The notes beneath the pieces were generated by a model. The model was not told the origin of the DNA. It searched no databases and saw only the letters and a program-made list of their open reading frames with translations. A DNA stretch of 42,522 bases from DASTBU01 sp035711845 (lineage in GTDB: Bacteria; Acidobacteriota; Vicinamibacteria; Vicinamibacterales; 2-12-FULL-66-21): the NCBI GenBank assembly GCA_035711845.1, contig DASTBU010000093.1, positions 1 through 42,522 on the forward strand, in the 5' to 3' direction. Position numbers and translations under genes: made by a program. Every line of letters begins with the position of its first letter. Within the stretch, counting starts at the first letter, position 1. Shown here piece by piece: positions 16,367 through 25,522 of this stretch.

Positions 16367-17664
16367 AGATTGCGTTCATCGTTCAGCGCTACGGAACCGA
16401 GATTCTCGGCGGCTCCGAGTACCACTGCCGCCTGATTGCCGAGCGGCTGGCTCCACGCCACCACATCGAGGTGCTCACGACGTGCGCGGCGGATTACATC
16501 ACCTGGAAGAACGAGTACCCCGAGGGCTCGGATCGGATTCGAGGCGTCACCGTCAGGCGCTTCGGGAACGCCAGGACCAGGGACATCCATGCCTTCAATC
16601 GTTATTCGGAGTGGATCTTCACCAGCGAGCACACGCGAGACGACGAGATGGAGTGGCTGCGGGAGCAGGGCCCCTGGTCGCCGGCGCTGCTGGAGTATCT
16701 CGAGCGCAACCATCAGCAGTACGACGTCCTGATCTTCTTCACGTACCTCTACGCGCCGACCGTCCTCGGGATGACCATCGCGCCTCACAAGAGCATCCTG
16801 GTGCCGACGGCGCACGACGAGCCGGCAATACGGCTGGAGATCTACAAAGAGCTCTTCAGCCTTCCGGCCGGCCTCGCCTACAACACCGAGGTCGAGCGCC
16901 GCTTCCTGACGACCCATTTCTCGATCCGCGCGGTCGAGGAGGAAACGGTCGGCTGCGGTGTCGATCTGCCGCAGGCACAGCCATACCCGCGTGAGCGGCC
17001 GGGCAACCACGAGGGGGACGCCGGCGAGCAGGGAGGCGGCGGGCCGGACGAGGCGATCGGGCCGGACGAAACGTCCCCGAGCTACCGGCCGCACCTCGCC
17101 CGCCGCGGCAGCACGTTCCGCCGCCGCCATCGGCTGCACGGACCGTTCCTGCTCTATGGCGGCCGAATCGATCCGGGCAAGGGGTGCGAAGAGCTGATCG
17201 AGTACTTCAGCAGCTACGTCAACGAAGGCGGCGACGCCTCGCTCGTGCTGATGGGCGTGAAGCTGATGCCGCTGCCCGAGGAGCCGTTCATCCGTTTCGC
17301 GGGACGCCTCTCCGACCAGGAGCGGCTCCAGGCGCTCGAGGCGGCTACGGTCGTCGTCGTGCCGTCACCGTACGAAAGCCTGTCGCTGCTTGCCCTAGAG
17401 TCCTTCGCCGTCGGCACGCCCATTCTCGCGAACGCCCGGAGCGAGGTGCTCGTCGATCACTGTCTGAAGAGCAACGCCGGTCTTTACTACGCCGATCGCA
17501 ACGAGTTCATGGAGTGCCTCAAGCTGCTCGTTGCTGACGGCCGCCTTCGAGCGAAGCTCGGGCGCAACGGTCAGGAGTACGTGAAGCGGAACTACCGGTG
17601 GGACGTGATTTTGGGGAAATACGAGAAGATGTTCGCGCGTCTGCGACAACAGCCGCGGCGGTAG
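16363..17664 (+). CDS. GT4 glycosyltransferase, copy A', with a central insertion
   Basis: This 433-aa GT4 enzyme is paralogous to copy A: KIAFIVQRYGTEILGGSEYHCRLIAERL at the start, YGGRIDPGKGCEELIEYF and ESLSLLALESF (E-x7-E) in the donor half, and KSNAGLYYADRNEF matching RSNAGLYYENYQEF. Between the two Rossmann halves (about residues 204-260) there is an insertion rich in Gly, Asp, Glu, Pro and Arg that copy A lacks. The start is TTG at 16363, overlapping the previous stop by 4 bp. It is the last gene of the run. A paired heptamer array follows the stop instead of a classical terminator. Confidence 0.88.
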   Translation: MKIAFIVQRYGTEILGGSEYHCRLIAERLAPRHHIEVLTTCAADYITWKNEYPEGSDRIRGVTVRRFGNARTRDIHAFNRYSEWIFTSEHTRDDEMEWLREQGPWSPALLEYLERNHQQYDVLIFFTYLYAPTVLGMTIAPHKSILVPTAHDEPAIRLEIYKELFSLPAGLAYNTEVERRFLTTHFSIRAVEEETVGCGVDLPQAQPYPRERPGNHEGDAGEQGGGGPDEAIGPDETSPSYRPHLARRGSTFRRRHRLHGPFLLYGGRIDPGKGCEELIEYFSSYVNEGGDASLVLMGVKLMPLPEEPFIRFAGRLSDQERLQALEAATVVVVPSPYESLSLLALESFAVGTPILANARSEVLVDHCLKSNAGLYYADRNEFMECLKLLVADGRLRAKLGRNGQEYVKRNYRWDVILGKYEKMFARLRQQPRR

Positions 17665-17683
17665 CGCGAGAGGTCCCGAGGTG

Positions 17684-17758
17684 TGAGTGCTGAGTTCTGA
17701 GTCCTGGTCTCAGAGCTCACAACTCAGCATTCAGCACTCTGCATTCAGCATTCAGCAT
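17684..17758. repeat. Inverted heptamer arrays between convergent genes (TGAGTNC / ATTCAGC)
   Basis: The left arm has three phased 7-mers of the form TGAGTNC (17684-17704). The right arm has five phased 7-mers (17722-17756), mostly ATTCAGC. The arms are inverted relatives: 17 bases of the left arm match the reverse complement of the right with two mismatches. The right arm abuts the stop codon of the response regulator on the minus strand at 17759. No T-run terminator is present for either convergent gene. Confidence 0.75.
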
Positions 17759-19243
17759 TTATCTCGCATCGTCCACGATCAACTCTTCCCCGTCGTCGCT
17801 CACGTCGTCCTGCTCGACGGTCGCAGGCGAGCGGCCATTGCCGCCGTTGGCGACGCGCTTCCGCCGCGGACGGATGTCGTGGCGCTTGATCATCTCGTTG
17901 AGGGTGGTCGGTTTGATGTGCAGCAGCTCGGCGGCCTTCTTCTGCACGCCGCCGGCGGCCTCGAGAGCGGATTCAATCAGCCCACGCTGGAACGCCGTCT
18001 CGGCCTCGCGATACGAGATGCCCTCGGGCGGGACCACGAACTGCGGCAGCTGGAAGGATTTGCTGCTGCGTACGTGATCGGGCACCAGGTCGACGTCGAT
18101 GCGCTGGGCCGACGAGAGCACGACCGCCCGCTCGATGACATTCTCCAGCTCGCGCACGTTGCCGGGCCAGTCGTATTCGAGCAGAAGATCCAGCGCCTCG
18201 GGCGTGATCTCGAGCTGCCGCCGCTGGTTCTCCACGCCGTACTTCTCGAGGAAGTGCTGTACGAGGAGCGGGATGTCCTCTCTCCGCTCGCGGAGGGCGG
18301 GCAGCTGGACCGTGATCACGTGGAGCCTGTAGAAGAGGTCCTCACGGAACCGGCCGTCGTCCACCATCTTCCGCAGATCGACGTTCGTCGCCGCGATGAT
18401 GCGGACATCCACCTTGATCGTCTCAACCCCGCCGAGACGCATGAACTCGCGCTCCTGGATGACGCGCAGCAGCTTGGCCTGCGTCTCGACCGGGATGTTG
18501 CCGATCTCGTCGAAGAAGATCGTCCCCTTGTCGGCCAGCTCGAACAGCCCCTTCTTCGGATAGACGGCGCCCGTGAAGGCGCCTTTCACGTGGCCGAAGA
18601 GGTTGGATTCGAGCAGGTCGGGAGGCAGGTTCCCCGAATTCACCGTGATGAACGCGCGGTCGGCGCGCGTGGAGTTCTGGTGGAGCGACCTGGCGACGAG
18701 CTCCTTGCCGGTGCCGCTCTCGCCGTTGATCAGGATCGTGGACCGGCTGGGCGCCGCCTGGATGATCAGGTCGAAGACCTGCTTCATCCTGGCGCTGCGG
18801 CCGATGATGTCGCCGAACTTGTTGACGTGCGCCTGCAGGGTCTGCCGGAGCGCGCGGTTCTCGGCCACCAGCCGCCGCTGCGCCAACGCGTTGCGCAGCA
18901 CGACGAGCACCTCGTCGTTCTTGAACGGCTTGGTGATGTAGTCGAACGCACCCCGCTTCATCGCGGTGATCGCGTTCTCCACCGACGCGAAGGCCGTGAT
19001 CATCAGGACGGGGAGGTCGTCGTCGATCTTCTTGAGCTCGTCGAGCGTGGAAATGCCGTCCATCCCGGGCATCATCATGTCCACGATGGCGGCGTCGAAG
19101 GACATCGTGCGGGCCAGGTCCAACGCCTGCTGGGCGTCGGCCGCCAGGCGAACGTCGTAGCCTTCCTGGGAGAGCAGCGCGTCGAGAATCTCGCGCATGA
19201 TCTCCTCGTCGTCGACGACCAGAATTGAGCCCTTGCGATTCAT
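17759..19243 (-). CDS. NtrC-family sigma-54-dependent response regulator
   Basis: The protein is 494 aa. The receiver domain (about 1-120) has the phospho-acceptor Asp55 in AAIVDMMMPGMDG and Lys105. The AAA+ domain (about 145-380) has Walker A GESGTGKE at 174-181, GAFTGA at 221-226 (needed to contact sigma-54) and FFDEIG as Walker B. A Fis-type helix-turn-helix (AAELLHIKPTTLNEMIKRHDI) is followed by a basic and acidic tail. The ATG at 19243 is chosen because the receiver starts there; the frame is open far upstream only as a shadow of the kinase gene. It lies 38 bp after the histidine kinase, its likely partner. I found no matching -24/-12 promoter in the window, so its targets are probably elsewhere. 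Confidence 0.93.
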   Translation of the reverse strand: MNRKGSILVVDDEEIMREILDALLSQEGYDVRLAADAQQALDLARTMSFDAAIVDMMMPGMDGISTLDELKKIDDDLPVLMITAFASVENAITAMKRGAFDYITKPFKNDEVLVVLRNALAQRRLVAENRALRQTLQAHVNKFGDIIGRSARMKQVFDLIIQAAPSRSTILINGESGTGKELVARSLHQNSTRADRAFITVNSGNLPPDLLESNLFGHVKGAFTGAVYPKKGLFELADKGTIFFDEIGNIPVETQAKLLRVIQEREFMRLGGVETIKVDVRIIAATNVDLRKMVDDGRFREDLFYRLHVITVQLPALRERREDIPLLVQHFLEKYGVENQRRQLEITPEALDLLLEYDWPGNVRELENVIERAVVLSSAQRIDVDLVPDHVRSSKSFQLPQFVVPPEGISYREAETAFQRGLIESALEAAGGVQKKAAELLHIKPTTLNEMIKRHDIRPRRKRVANGGNGRSPATVEQDDVSDDGEELIVDDAR

Positions 19244-19281
19244 ATCGTTGCCCCCGGCGCGCGCCGGATTGGATTGGCTGT

Positions 19282-22164
19282 CTACGCCTGCCGGCCGATC
19301 GCCGGGCCGATGGAACGGGCTGCCGCGAGCGGAAGCGAAATAGAGAACCGCGTGCCCTGACCGACCGCGCTGTCGCAGCTCATCGCACCACCGTGCTCCT
19401 GCACGATGCCGTAGGTGATCGAGAGCCCCAGCCCCATGCCCTTGCCGATGTCCTTGGTCGTGAAAAAGGGATCGTAGATGCGTGACAACTGCTCGGCTGG
19501 AATGCCGGAGCCGGTGTCGGCAACCTCGACCACCGCGCTGCCCCCCTCCGCGCGGGTCACGATCGTCAACCAGCCGCCCTTCGGCATGGCATCCCGGGCG
19601 TTGAGGAAGAGGTTCAGAAAGACCTGTTGCAGCTTGTACTCGATCCCCTGCGCGACAGGCCCCGAAACCGCCAGCTCCTTGCGCACCTGAATGCTGCCGG
19701 TACGCAGCTGGTGCTCCAGCAGCGACAGCACGTCGTTGATGACGGAGTTCACGTCCACCGGGCCGCTCTCGACCGTGGCCGGCCTCGAGAGGTTGAGGAG
19801 TCCGTTGACGATCTTGGCCGCCCGGAAGGTCTGCCGTTCGATCTTCTCCAGCACCTTCATGCGCGGATCGTCGGGCGCCGACCCCTGCATCAGCATCTGC
19901 ACGAAGCTGGAGATGCCGGTGAGCGGCGTGTTCACCTCGTGCGCAACGCCCGCCGCGAGCAGACCGATGGAGGCCATCTTCTCCGACAGCTGCAGCTGCT
20001 CCTCCAGCTGAACTCGCGCGGAAATATCCTCCACAATCACCACGGTTCCCGTTATCGCGCCATCGGAATCGCGCAGCGGCGTGGTCGCCACGTTGACGAG
20101 CAGCCGTCGGACCGGATCGTGACGCGTTGCCAGCGGCACCCGATAGAACGCAGAACCCTCCGGAGAACTGCCCTTCGCGGAGCGAAGCGCCTCGAAGAAG
20201 CCCGCGTCGAACAGCTCGTTCAGGCGTCGCTCGACGGCATCCTCGTGGCGGACGCCGTAGAGCTCCTCGAGCCTGCGGTTCCAGCGCACCACACGATCGT
20301 TTCGATCGACGACGGCGATCCCGTCGTTGAGCGACTCGAGGATGTTCTCGCTGAACTCGCGCATCCGATCGAGCTCGACCGCCTTGACGCTGAGCTGACC
20401 GTAGAGCCGCCCGTTCTCGAGCGCTGTGGCGGCCTGCGCGGCGACCGCCGCGAGCAAGGCCATGTCTTCGCTGCTCAACGGCTCGGAGCTCCCCCGGCGA
20501 CCCAGGGCCATGGCCGCGATCGTGCCTTCCTTGGAGACGCACGGAACGAAGTAATGGATCCCGGCTTCACGCCAGAAGGCGAGCTCCGTCGAATCGAGGC
20601 GGCGCTGGGCGAGCGGATCGTCGAGCGTCAGGATGTGTCCCGACATCAGCCGGGTCCCGACCTCGGATCCGCGTGCGACCATCGGCGGCTCGGTGGCGAA
20701 CCCCGCGTGCGCGAGCGTCACGAACTCCTCGTCGCGCCCCGCCGCCGCCGGGGCGAGCATGAGCGCCATCCGGTCCACGAGCAGGGTCTCCATGACGCGG
20801 CGCACCAGCCGCTCGCTGAGGCGGGAGAGGTCGAGATCGCTGTTCAGGTCGCGGGCAAAGCCGACCAGGGCGCGCCGGTAGTCGTATCGGTCGCGGTAGT
20901 ACACTCGATCGAGGCCAGCCTGGATCGCGTCCTTCAGCGGGCGCGCCAGGAGCACCACCACCATCGTTGCCAGCAGCGCGATCACCGGGTTGCGCTGCTG
21001 ATCGTCGCCGTCGAAGAACACCTCGCTCGCCAGCTGCAGCAGGACGCCGTAAATCGCCGCGATCAGTGCAATGGCGGCGGCGTAGACCAGCCCGCGCTTG
21101 ATGATCACCTCGACGTCCATCAACCGATAACGCACGATTGCCGACGCGAAGGCGAGCGGCACGAGCCCGAGCAGGATGGCGGTGAACTCGAAGCCGGGAA
21201 CCGGCCTCAGCCCGAGCGCCCAGGGCAGCGCGTAGCCGAGCACGAAGGGCACGGCGCCAAACGCCGTGCCCCACACGATCCACCGAAGCTGCCGGCGAGC
21301 CGTCACGGAGCGCACGCGGCGCAGTGCGCGGGTCATGAGCAGGAGGCCGACGATCAGGCTCAGGCCCAGGTAGACCAGCTCACCGCGCTCGACCACCGTA
21401 ATGACGTCGGACAACACCGCCCCGTGCTGTCCGGTCCTGAGGATCACGGCCAGCCGCGCCGCCCCGAGCAGCAGCGCCGGAACGTACAGCAGCGGGAGCA
21501 CCGTGCGGCTGCCTTCCCCGCGTGCCCACCCAGCCGGACGCTCCGGAAACACCAGCGCGAAGTGCATGAAGAGCGGCGGGAGCAGCAGCATCGCCGCGAC
21601 GTCGCCCCAGTAGAAAACCTGATCGAGGAGGTTGAGGCGACCGCTGAACGAGAAGGCGAGCACACCGAAGAACGCGACGGTGAGCCAGAAGAAATGCAGC
21701 GTGGCCTGGTTGTCCGGTCGCCGGATGCGAACGCCCGCTCCAACGATGAGCGAGAAGATGCCGACGGCGGCCAGCGCGAAGTAGAGCCCCTGCGGACCGG
21801 TGGGTATCGGAGCGACCTCGAGGGGCAGGACCTCGTTCGCGCCCGGCTGCCGCAGTATCAGATACTCCAACGACTGTCCGCGCGACGCCGCGTGGAGCGT
21901 CTGGACGACCTGCCCCTCGTTCTCGACGGCCACGCCATCGATCGCGAGCAGCGTGTCACCGGGTCGGACGCCAACGCGTGCCGCGGGAGAACCCTTCGCC
22001 ACGACTTCGGCCGTGACGTAGTTGCCGTTCGTCTTCCACAGCACGCCGTCTTCCATCTCGGACCAGGAGCGGCGCGCGGCGATATTGAGGACTGCGAGGC
22101 AGATCAGGACCGTGGCGACCACCACCGGGGCGGTCACTCGAATCAGCGCGCGAAGACGACTCAT
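19282..22164 (-). CDS. Membrane histidine kinase with PDZ, GAF and PAS domains
   Basis: This 960-aa kinase has, in order: one N-terminal helix; an exported PDZ-like segment (about 45-115, AAKGSPAARVGVRPGDTLL-type); a multi-helix membrane module (about 121-400); a GAF domain (about 450-590); a PAS domain (about 605-710, ESLNDGIAVVDRNDRVVRWN); HisKA with His742 in GVAHEVNTPLTG; and HATPase_c (about 825-948) with NLFLNARDAMPKGG, DTGSGIP and GMGLGLSI. Together with the NtrC-type regulator downstream it forms a two-component system. The ATG at 22164 starts the signal-anchor helix, and upstream residues are not conserved. A PDZ domain directly before a multi-helix sensor suggests sensing of an envelope peptide or protein end. 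Confidence 0.92.
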   Translation of the reverse strand: MSRLRALIRVTAPVVVATVLICLAVLNIAARRSWSEMEDGVLWKTNGNYVTAEVVAKGSPAARVGVRPGDTLLAIDGVAVENEGQVVQTLHAASRGQSLEYLILRQPGANEVLPLEVAPIPTGPQGLYFALAAVGIFSLIVGAGVRIRRPDNQATLHFFWLTVAFFGVLAFSFSGRLNLLDQVFYWGDVAAMLLLPPLFMHFALVFPERPAGWARGEGSRTVLPLLYVPALLLGAARLAVILRTGQHGAVLSDVITVVERGELVYLGLSLIVGLLLMTRALRRVRSVTARRQLRWIVWGTAFGAVPFVLGYALPWALGLRPVPGFEFTAILLGLVPLAFASAIVRYRLMDVEVIIKRGLVYAAAIALIAAIYGVLLQLASEVFFDGDDQQRNPVIALLATMVVVLLARPLKDAIQAGLDRVYYRDRYDYRRALVGFARDLNSDLDLSRLSERLVRRVMETLLVDRMALMLAPAAAGRDEEFVTLAHAGFATEPPMVARGSEVGTRLMSGHILTLDDPLAQRRLDSTELAFWREAGIHYFVPCVSKEGTIAAMALGRRGSSEPLSSEDMALLAAVAAQAATALENGRLYGQLSVKAVELDRMREFSENILESLNDGIAVVDRNDRVVRWNRRLEELYGVRHEDAVERRLNELFDAGFFEALRSAKGSSPEGSAFYRVPLATRHDPVRRLLVNVATTPLRDSDGAITGTVVIVEDISARVQLEEQLQLSEKMASIGLLAAGVAHEVNTPLTGISSFVQMLMQGSAPDDPRMKVLEKIERQTFRAAKIVNGLLNLSRPATVESGPVDVNSVINDVLSLLEHQLRTGSIQVRKELAVSGPVAQGIEYKLQQVFLNLFLNARDAMPKGGWLTIVTRAEGGSAVVEVADTGSGIPAEQLSRIYDPFFTTKDIGKGMGLGLSITYGIVQEHGGAMSCDSAVGQGTRFSISLPLAAARSIGPAIGRQA

Positions 22165-22351
22165 CCCCGTGGCAGACAGGTTCGTGGACAAAGGAGCAAT
22201 CCGTCTCTGGGCCAAGCAAAGGCCGTTCCCCGGTCGCATGTCGCCGAATGGGTATAAGTGCTTATTTTCCAATAATTTTCAGCGTCACAAGATACGAAGA
22301 CTCCAACAAACTGGAGAGGAGATCCAAGAAACCGAAGCCTGTTTCCAAGGG

Positions 22352-22379
22352 AAAAAAAGGCGGGCCTTCAGGCCCGCCT
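22352..22379 (-). terminator. Intrinsic terminator of the barrel-protein operon
   Basis: A perfect 9-bp GC-rich stem (22358-22366 with 22371-22379) has a 4-base loop. Read on the minus strand it is followed by seven T (22352-22358). It lies 33 bp after the stop of the minus-strand gene ending at 22412. It is the only classical rho-independent terminator I see in the window. Confidence 0.9.
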
Positions 22380-22411
22380 CTGGCTGACAAGTTCGGGACA
22401 ACGATTCGGGT

Positions 22412-24340
22412 TCAGAACCGCACGAGGAAGCCCCCCACCACCCGCTTTGGTGGACGAACCACCAGGAGCTCGTCGTAGACGGACCCCGGCTGGCCCGGAT
22501 CCCGAAACAGGTTACGGAGCCCGAACAGCACTTCCCACTGGGTGCCGCCGAGGCCAAAGGGCAGCCCCTGGTTGATCTGCACGTCGAACCGGGCGTCGAG
22601 GCCGGGCGAGGAAAGCGATGTAGTGGATCGCGTGTAGCCGCTGTTGATCTTGTAAAGCACGACAACGCGGGTCGCGGTCTCCGGAATCGCTGTCTCCACC
22701 GACGTCGTCACGTCGTGGAAGCTCTCGGTCGCCGCCCTGATCGCGGCCGGCGCCCACGCGCCGATCTCGTCCACGTCCCCGCGCGTCAGCCAGCGCGCCG
22801 TCGTCACGCTGTAATCGATCGATCCCCGCACGCGCTTGGACTCGGGGCTCGCGAGCCGGACGCCCCAGCCCTCGGCGTTGACGGCGCCGGCCGTGGCCAC
22901 GTAGTAATGGCCGATCGATCGCCGGCCCGCGGGAATGTCGAGGCCAAAGAGCGTGACGAGCTGATTGTCCACGTCCTGGTAGAACCGCCGCAGCCCGAGC
23001 ACGTAGGCGCCGGAAAACTCATGATCGACCGACAGGTCCAGAGACCTCGCGCGCTCGACTCGGAACGCCGCATCGTCGAGTCCGCCGAGCGGCGCGAACG
23101 TCCGTTCCGGCGGCAGCCACGGGCCGGGCATCTCGTTGGACAGAAATTCTTCCGCGCCCGGAGCCACCATCCGCTGCGCGATCGTTGCTCTGACCCAGGT
23201 CTTCCGGAACGGCTCGACCGACAGGCCCAACGTGGGGCTGAAGAGACCGCGATCGGTGAGGTAGTCGTGGCGCGCGTAGCGCCCGCCGAACTGAAGCTCG
23301 ACGCCCGGCGAGACCATCCATCGCTCGTACGCGAACAGCTCGCCAACGTTGCGGCTGCCATCCTTGACGCCGGCGAGCGCCGCGGGATTTCCGCCGAGAT
23401 ATTCCTGCGTGCTGTAGGAAAGTCCGAAGTCGTACTGATGGCGGCCGTCCGCACGCGAAGCAAACGCCCCCGCGACAATCCACGATGACAGATCGCCCTG
23501 GCTCATGGCTGCCTTCAACGACCAGTCTCCGGCCGGTGTCGGCGCTCCGATCGCGAGGAACGCCACGCCGCGAGGCAGGAGCTCGCCGGAGAACAGCTCG
23601 TCGGGCCCGAGCGCTCCGGTCGTCAACACGTTGACCTCGCCGGAGAACGGCAGCTCGGCGAAGAAACTTGCCGCCACGCCGGCCGCGGAATCCACAGCAC
23701 GCCCGAAGGCGGAACCCTGATCGATTTCTGGATCGGACTCGACGAGTGCGGTGACGGGTGAGACGTCCTTGAGAATGCTCCGCTTGATGTGGCGGAGGCG
23801 CCACGCCATCTCTGTATGCGGATGATCGTCGGCGTCCACGGCGTCAGCGGACTTTTCGCTTTCCGGCTGGTCCGAGAGGGTCGCGTTCGGCAGCGAGAAG
23901 CCGGCCGCCATGATCGGACGCGCGTACACCGGCGGCGTGGAGCCAGTTGTCGCAACAGGGGCCTCGAGCTTTCGCAGCTCCAGCCGCTGCGCCTCGCTCG
24001 TGCCAGGTCCGACGCGCACCGTTTCGCGGCGCGACCCGGTGAATCCCGACAGGTGTGCCTGGACGACGTACTCACCCGCCGGGAGCAACCCGATGGAAAA
24101 GCGGCCCTGTCCGTCCGTGACTGCAGTCGCCCACGTGCGTCCGACGGCGGAGACCGTTGCGCCGGCGAGAGGCCCTCCTCGATCGTCGCTCACGGTTCCC
24201 CTGATGGCGCCGCGCACCAGAAGGACGGATTGACCTTCCAGAGTGCCCACGCGAGACTGCCCACGGACAGAGCCCGGCACGATCGCGCCGGAGATGGCGA
24301 CGATGGCCGCTGCCGTGAGCACCCGGTGAACGCGTCGCAT
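22412..24340 (-). CDS. TonB-receptor-like outer-membrane barrel without a plug domain
   Basis: This 642-aa protein has a signal peptide (VLTAAAIVAISGAIVPGSVRGQ), a carboxypeptidase-regulatory-like beta-sandwich (about 42-120, GAIRGTVSDDRGGPLAGATVSAVG) and a long beta-strand-rich region ending in an aromatic residue (GGFLVRF), typical of outer-membrane barrels. I see no plug domain or TonB box, although the barrel resembles TonB-dependent receptors. The ATG at 24340 is preferred to the one at 24352 because the perfect GGAGGAGG lies between them. It lies 25 bp after the secreted protein gene at 24366, so the two probably form an operon. A role in binding or exporting an envelope ligand is inference. 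Confidence 0.8.
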   Translation of the reverse strand: MRRVHRVLTAAAIVAISGAIVPGSVRGQSRVGTLEGQSVLLVRGAIRGTVSDDRGGPLAGATVSAVGRTWATAVTDGQGRFSIGLLPAGEYVVQAHLSGFTGSRRETVRVGPGTSEAQRLELRKLEAPVATTGSTPPVYARPIMAAGFSLPNATLSDQPESEKSADAVDADDHPHTEMAWRLRHIKRSILKDVSPVTALVESDPEIDQGSAFGRAVDSAAGVAASFFAELPFSGEVNVLTTGALGPDELFSGELLPRGVAFLAIGAPTPAGDWSLKAAMSQGDLSSWIVAGAFASRADGRHQYDFGLSYSTQEYLGGNPAALAGVKDGSRNVGELFAYERWMVSPGVELQFGGRYARHDYLTDRGLFSPTLGLSVEPFRKTWVRATIAQRMVAPGAEEFLSNEMPGPWLPPERTFAPLGGLDDAAFRVERARSLDLSVDHEFSGAYVLGLRRFYQDVDNQLVTLFGLDIPAGRRSIGHYYVATAGAVNAEGWGVRLASPESKRVRGSIDYSVTTARWLTRGDVDEIGAWAPAAIRAATESFHDVTTSVETAIPETATRVVVLYKINSGYTRSTTSLSSPGLDARFDVQINQGLPFGLGGTQWEVLFGLRNLFRDPGQPGSVYDELLVVRPPKRVVGGFLVRF

Positions 24341-24365
24341 AGCCTCCTCCATCGATCGCGGCCTT

Positions 24366-25505
24366 TTACGACCCGACCGTGAAGTGAACGTCGCGCATGA
24401 TCGACGTTCCCGCGAGAAGGTCCGTAATCCGAATGGCCAGGCGATACTCGCCGGCCTCGAAGCCAGTCAACGGCACCCCCTGCCCCGCCAGCACGGGTTG
24501 GCCGGTCGCCGGATCGAAGCTCGCCCCGAGCGTCACGGGATTGAACCGCTGAGGATCGGTATGGTTGAAATACCGCTCCCCTTCCTGTTCCGGCGGGTGC
24601 GAGCCGGCAGCCTGGCCTGGCGCAGGGCCCCTGGGGGCACCGGTCCCTCTCCGAAAGAAATGGTACTCCACCTGAAGGTCAAATTTCTTCTGAGATGTGA
24701 CGAACGGGTTATAGATCAGGAAAACGACGACCAGCTCTTCGTTGTTCCGGAACCTGCGATCCGCCGCCGGCGTTATCTCGTTCTGTCCTATGACGTAAGG
24801 CCGCTCCGGGAGGTCCTCGGGCCCAATCGGCTCAGGCAGGGTTTCCAGCCGATCCGCCAGGATGACGCTACTCGTCGTCAGAGCAGTTGTCGAGAGATCC
24901 GGGACCTCCAGCGGCTGTTTCAGCACAGCCGCCTTTGGGACGAACCCCCTGTCGCCCGGGACGAGCCGTTCCCGCACCACAACATACACATCGTACGAGC
25001 CCGGGCCCACCGAAAAGCCTCGGCTGATGCGGGCACGCTGTCCCGGTTCGAGCTGCAGCTCGGCCGGGAAGATCGCGTCCACGGCAAACCCGTCGGGCTC
25101 GACACTACTCTCCCGCCGTGATCGCTTTCGGGTTTCACGCTTGCCGGCCTCGTCGGCGCTCGTCCGCCGCAGAGCCCGTACGTAAACCAGCACCTCTGGC
25201 CGGGTCAGGCCGGAGACATCGACGGTGAGAGTGAACGGGATGAAGATGCCCCGCTGGGCCTTCAGGAACTCGTTCTGCCACTGCACCTGAAAATCGGTCG
25301 GCGTCGCCTTGCCTGCCAGGGCCGCATCCGCGAGGTTGAGGATGGCCTCCCCTTCCAGGCGCTGCGTCTCGCCGACCGGCGGCGGGTCCTGCGCGAGGTT
25401 ACGGCCGAAAACCGTCGATGCGGCGCCGAGCGCCACCAAGGCGAGAAGGACCCGCCGCGTCGTCTGCCACCGGCCCACGCCTGCCGCAGCCTTGACCCTG
25501 TTCAA
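24366..25505 (-). CDS. Unknown secreted protein, operon partner of the barrel protein
   Basis: I do not recognise a named family for this 379-aa protein. A signal peptide (RRVLLALVALGAASTVFG) is followed by a soluble beta-rich protein. Visible blocks include FIPFTLTVDVSGLTRPEVLVYVRA and GSYDVYVVVRERL, which look like immunoglobulin-like or VWA-associated strands, and a C-terminal GEYRLAIRITDLLAGTSIMRDVHFTV. The best start is TTG at 25505; a GTG at 25478 is the alternative. The predicted promoter just upstream would leave a 5' leader of under about 20 bases. It probably acts in the periplasm together with the barrel protein downstream. Confidence 0.72.
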   Translation of the reverse strand: MNRVKAAAGVGRWQTTRRVLLALVALGAASTVFGRNLAQDPPPVGETQRLEGEAILNLADAALAGKATPTDFQVQWQNEFLKAQRGIFIPFTLTVDVSGLTRPEVLVYVRALRRTSADEAGKRETRKRSRRESSVEPDGFAVDAIFPAELQLEPGQRARISRGFSVGPGSYDVYVVVRERLVPGDRGFVPKAAVLKQPLEVPDLSTTALTTSSVILADRLETLPEPIGPEDLPERPYVIGQNEITPAADRRFRNNEELVVVFLIYNPFVTSQKKFDLQVEYHFFRRGTGAPRGPAPGQAAGSHPPEQEGERYFNHTDPQRFNPVTLGASFDPATGQPVLAGQGVPLTGFEAGEYRLAIRITDLLAGTSIMRDVHFTVGS

Positions 25506-25522
25506 GCTGACGAACCATCAAA

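Noticed and set aside
11714..17683. Insertion sequences or transposases in the glycosyltransferase region
   Set aside because: No transposase-like frame or terminal inverted repeats were found here or elsewhere in the window.
19627..22257. An 876-codon open frame on the plus strand
   Set aside because: It lies wholly antisense to the histidine kinase, has unusual Arg/His/Gln-rich composition and no motifs.
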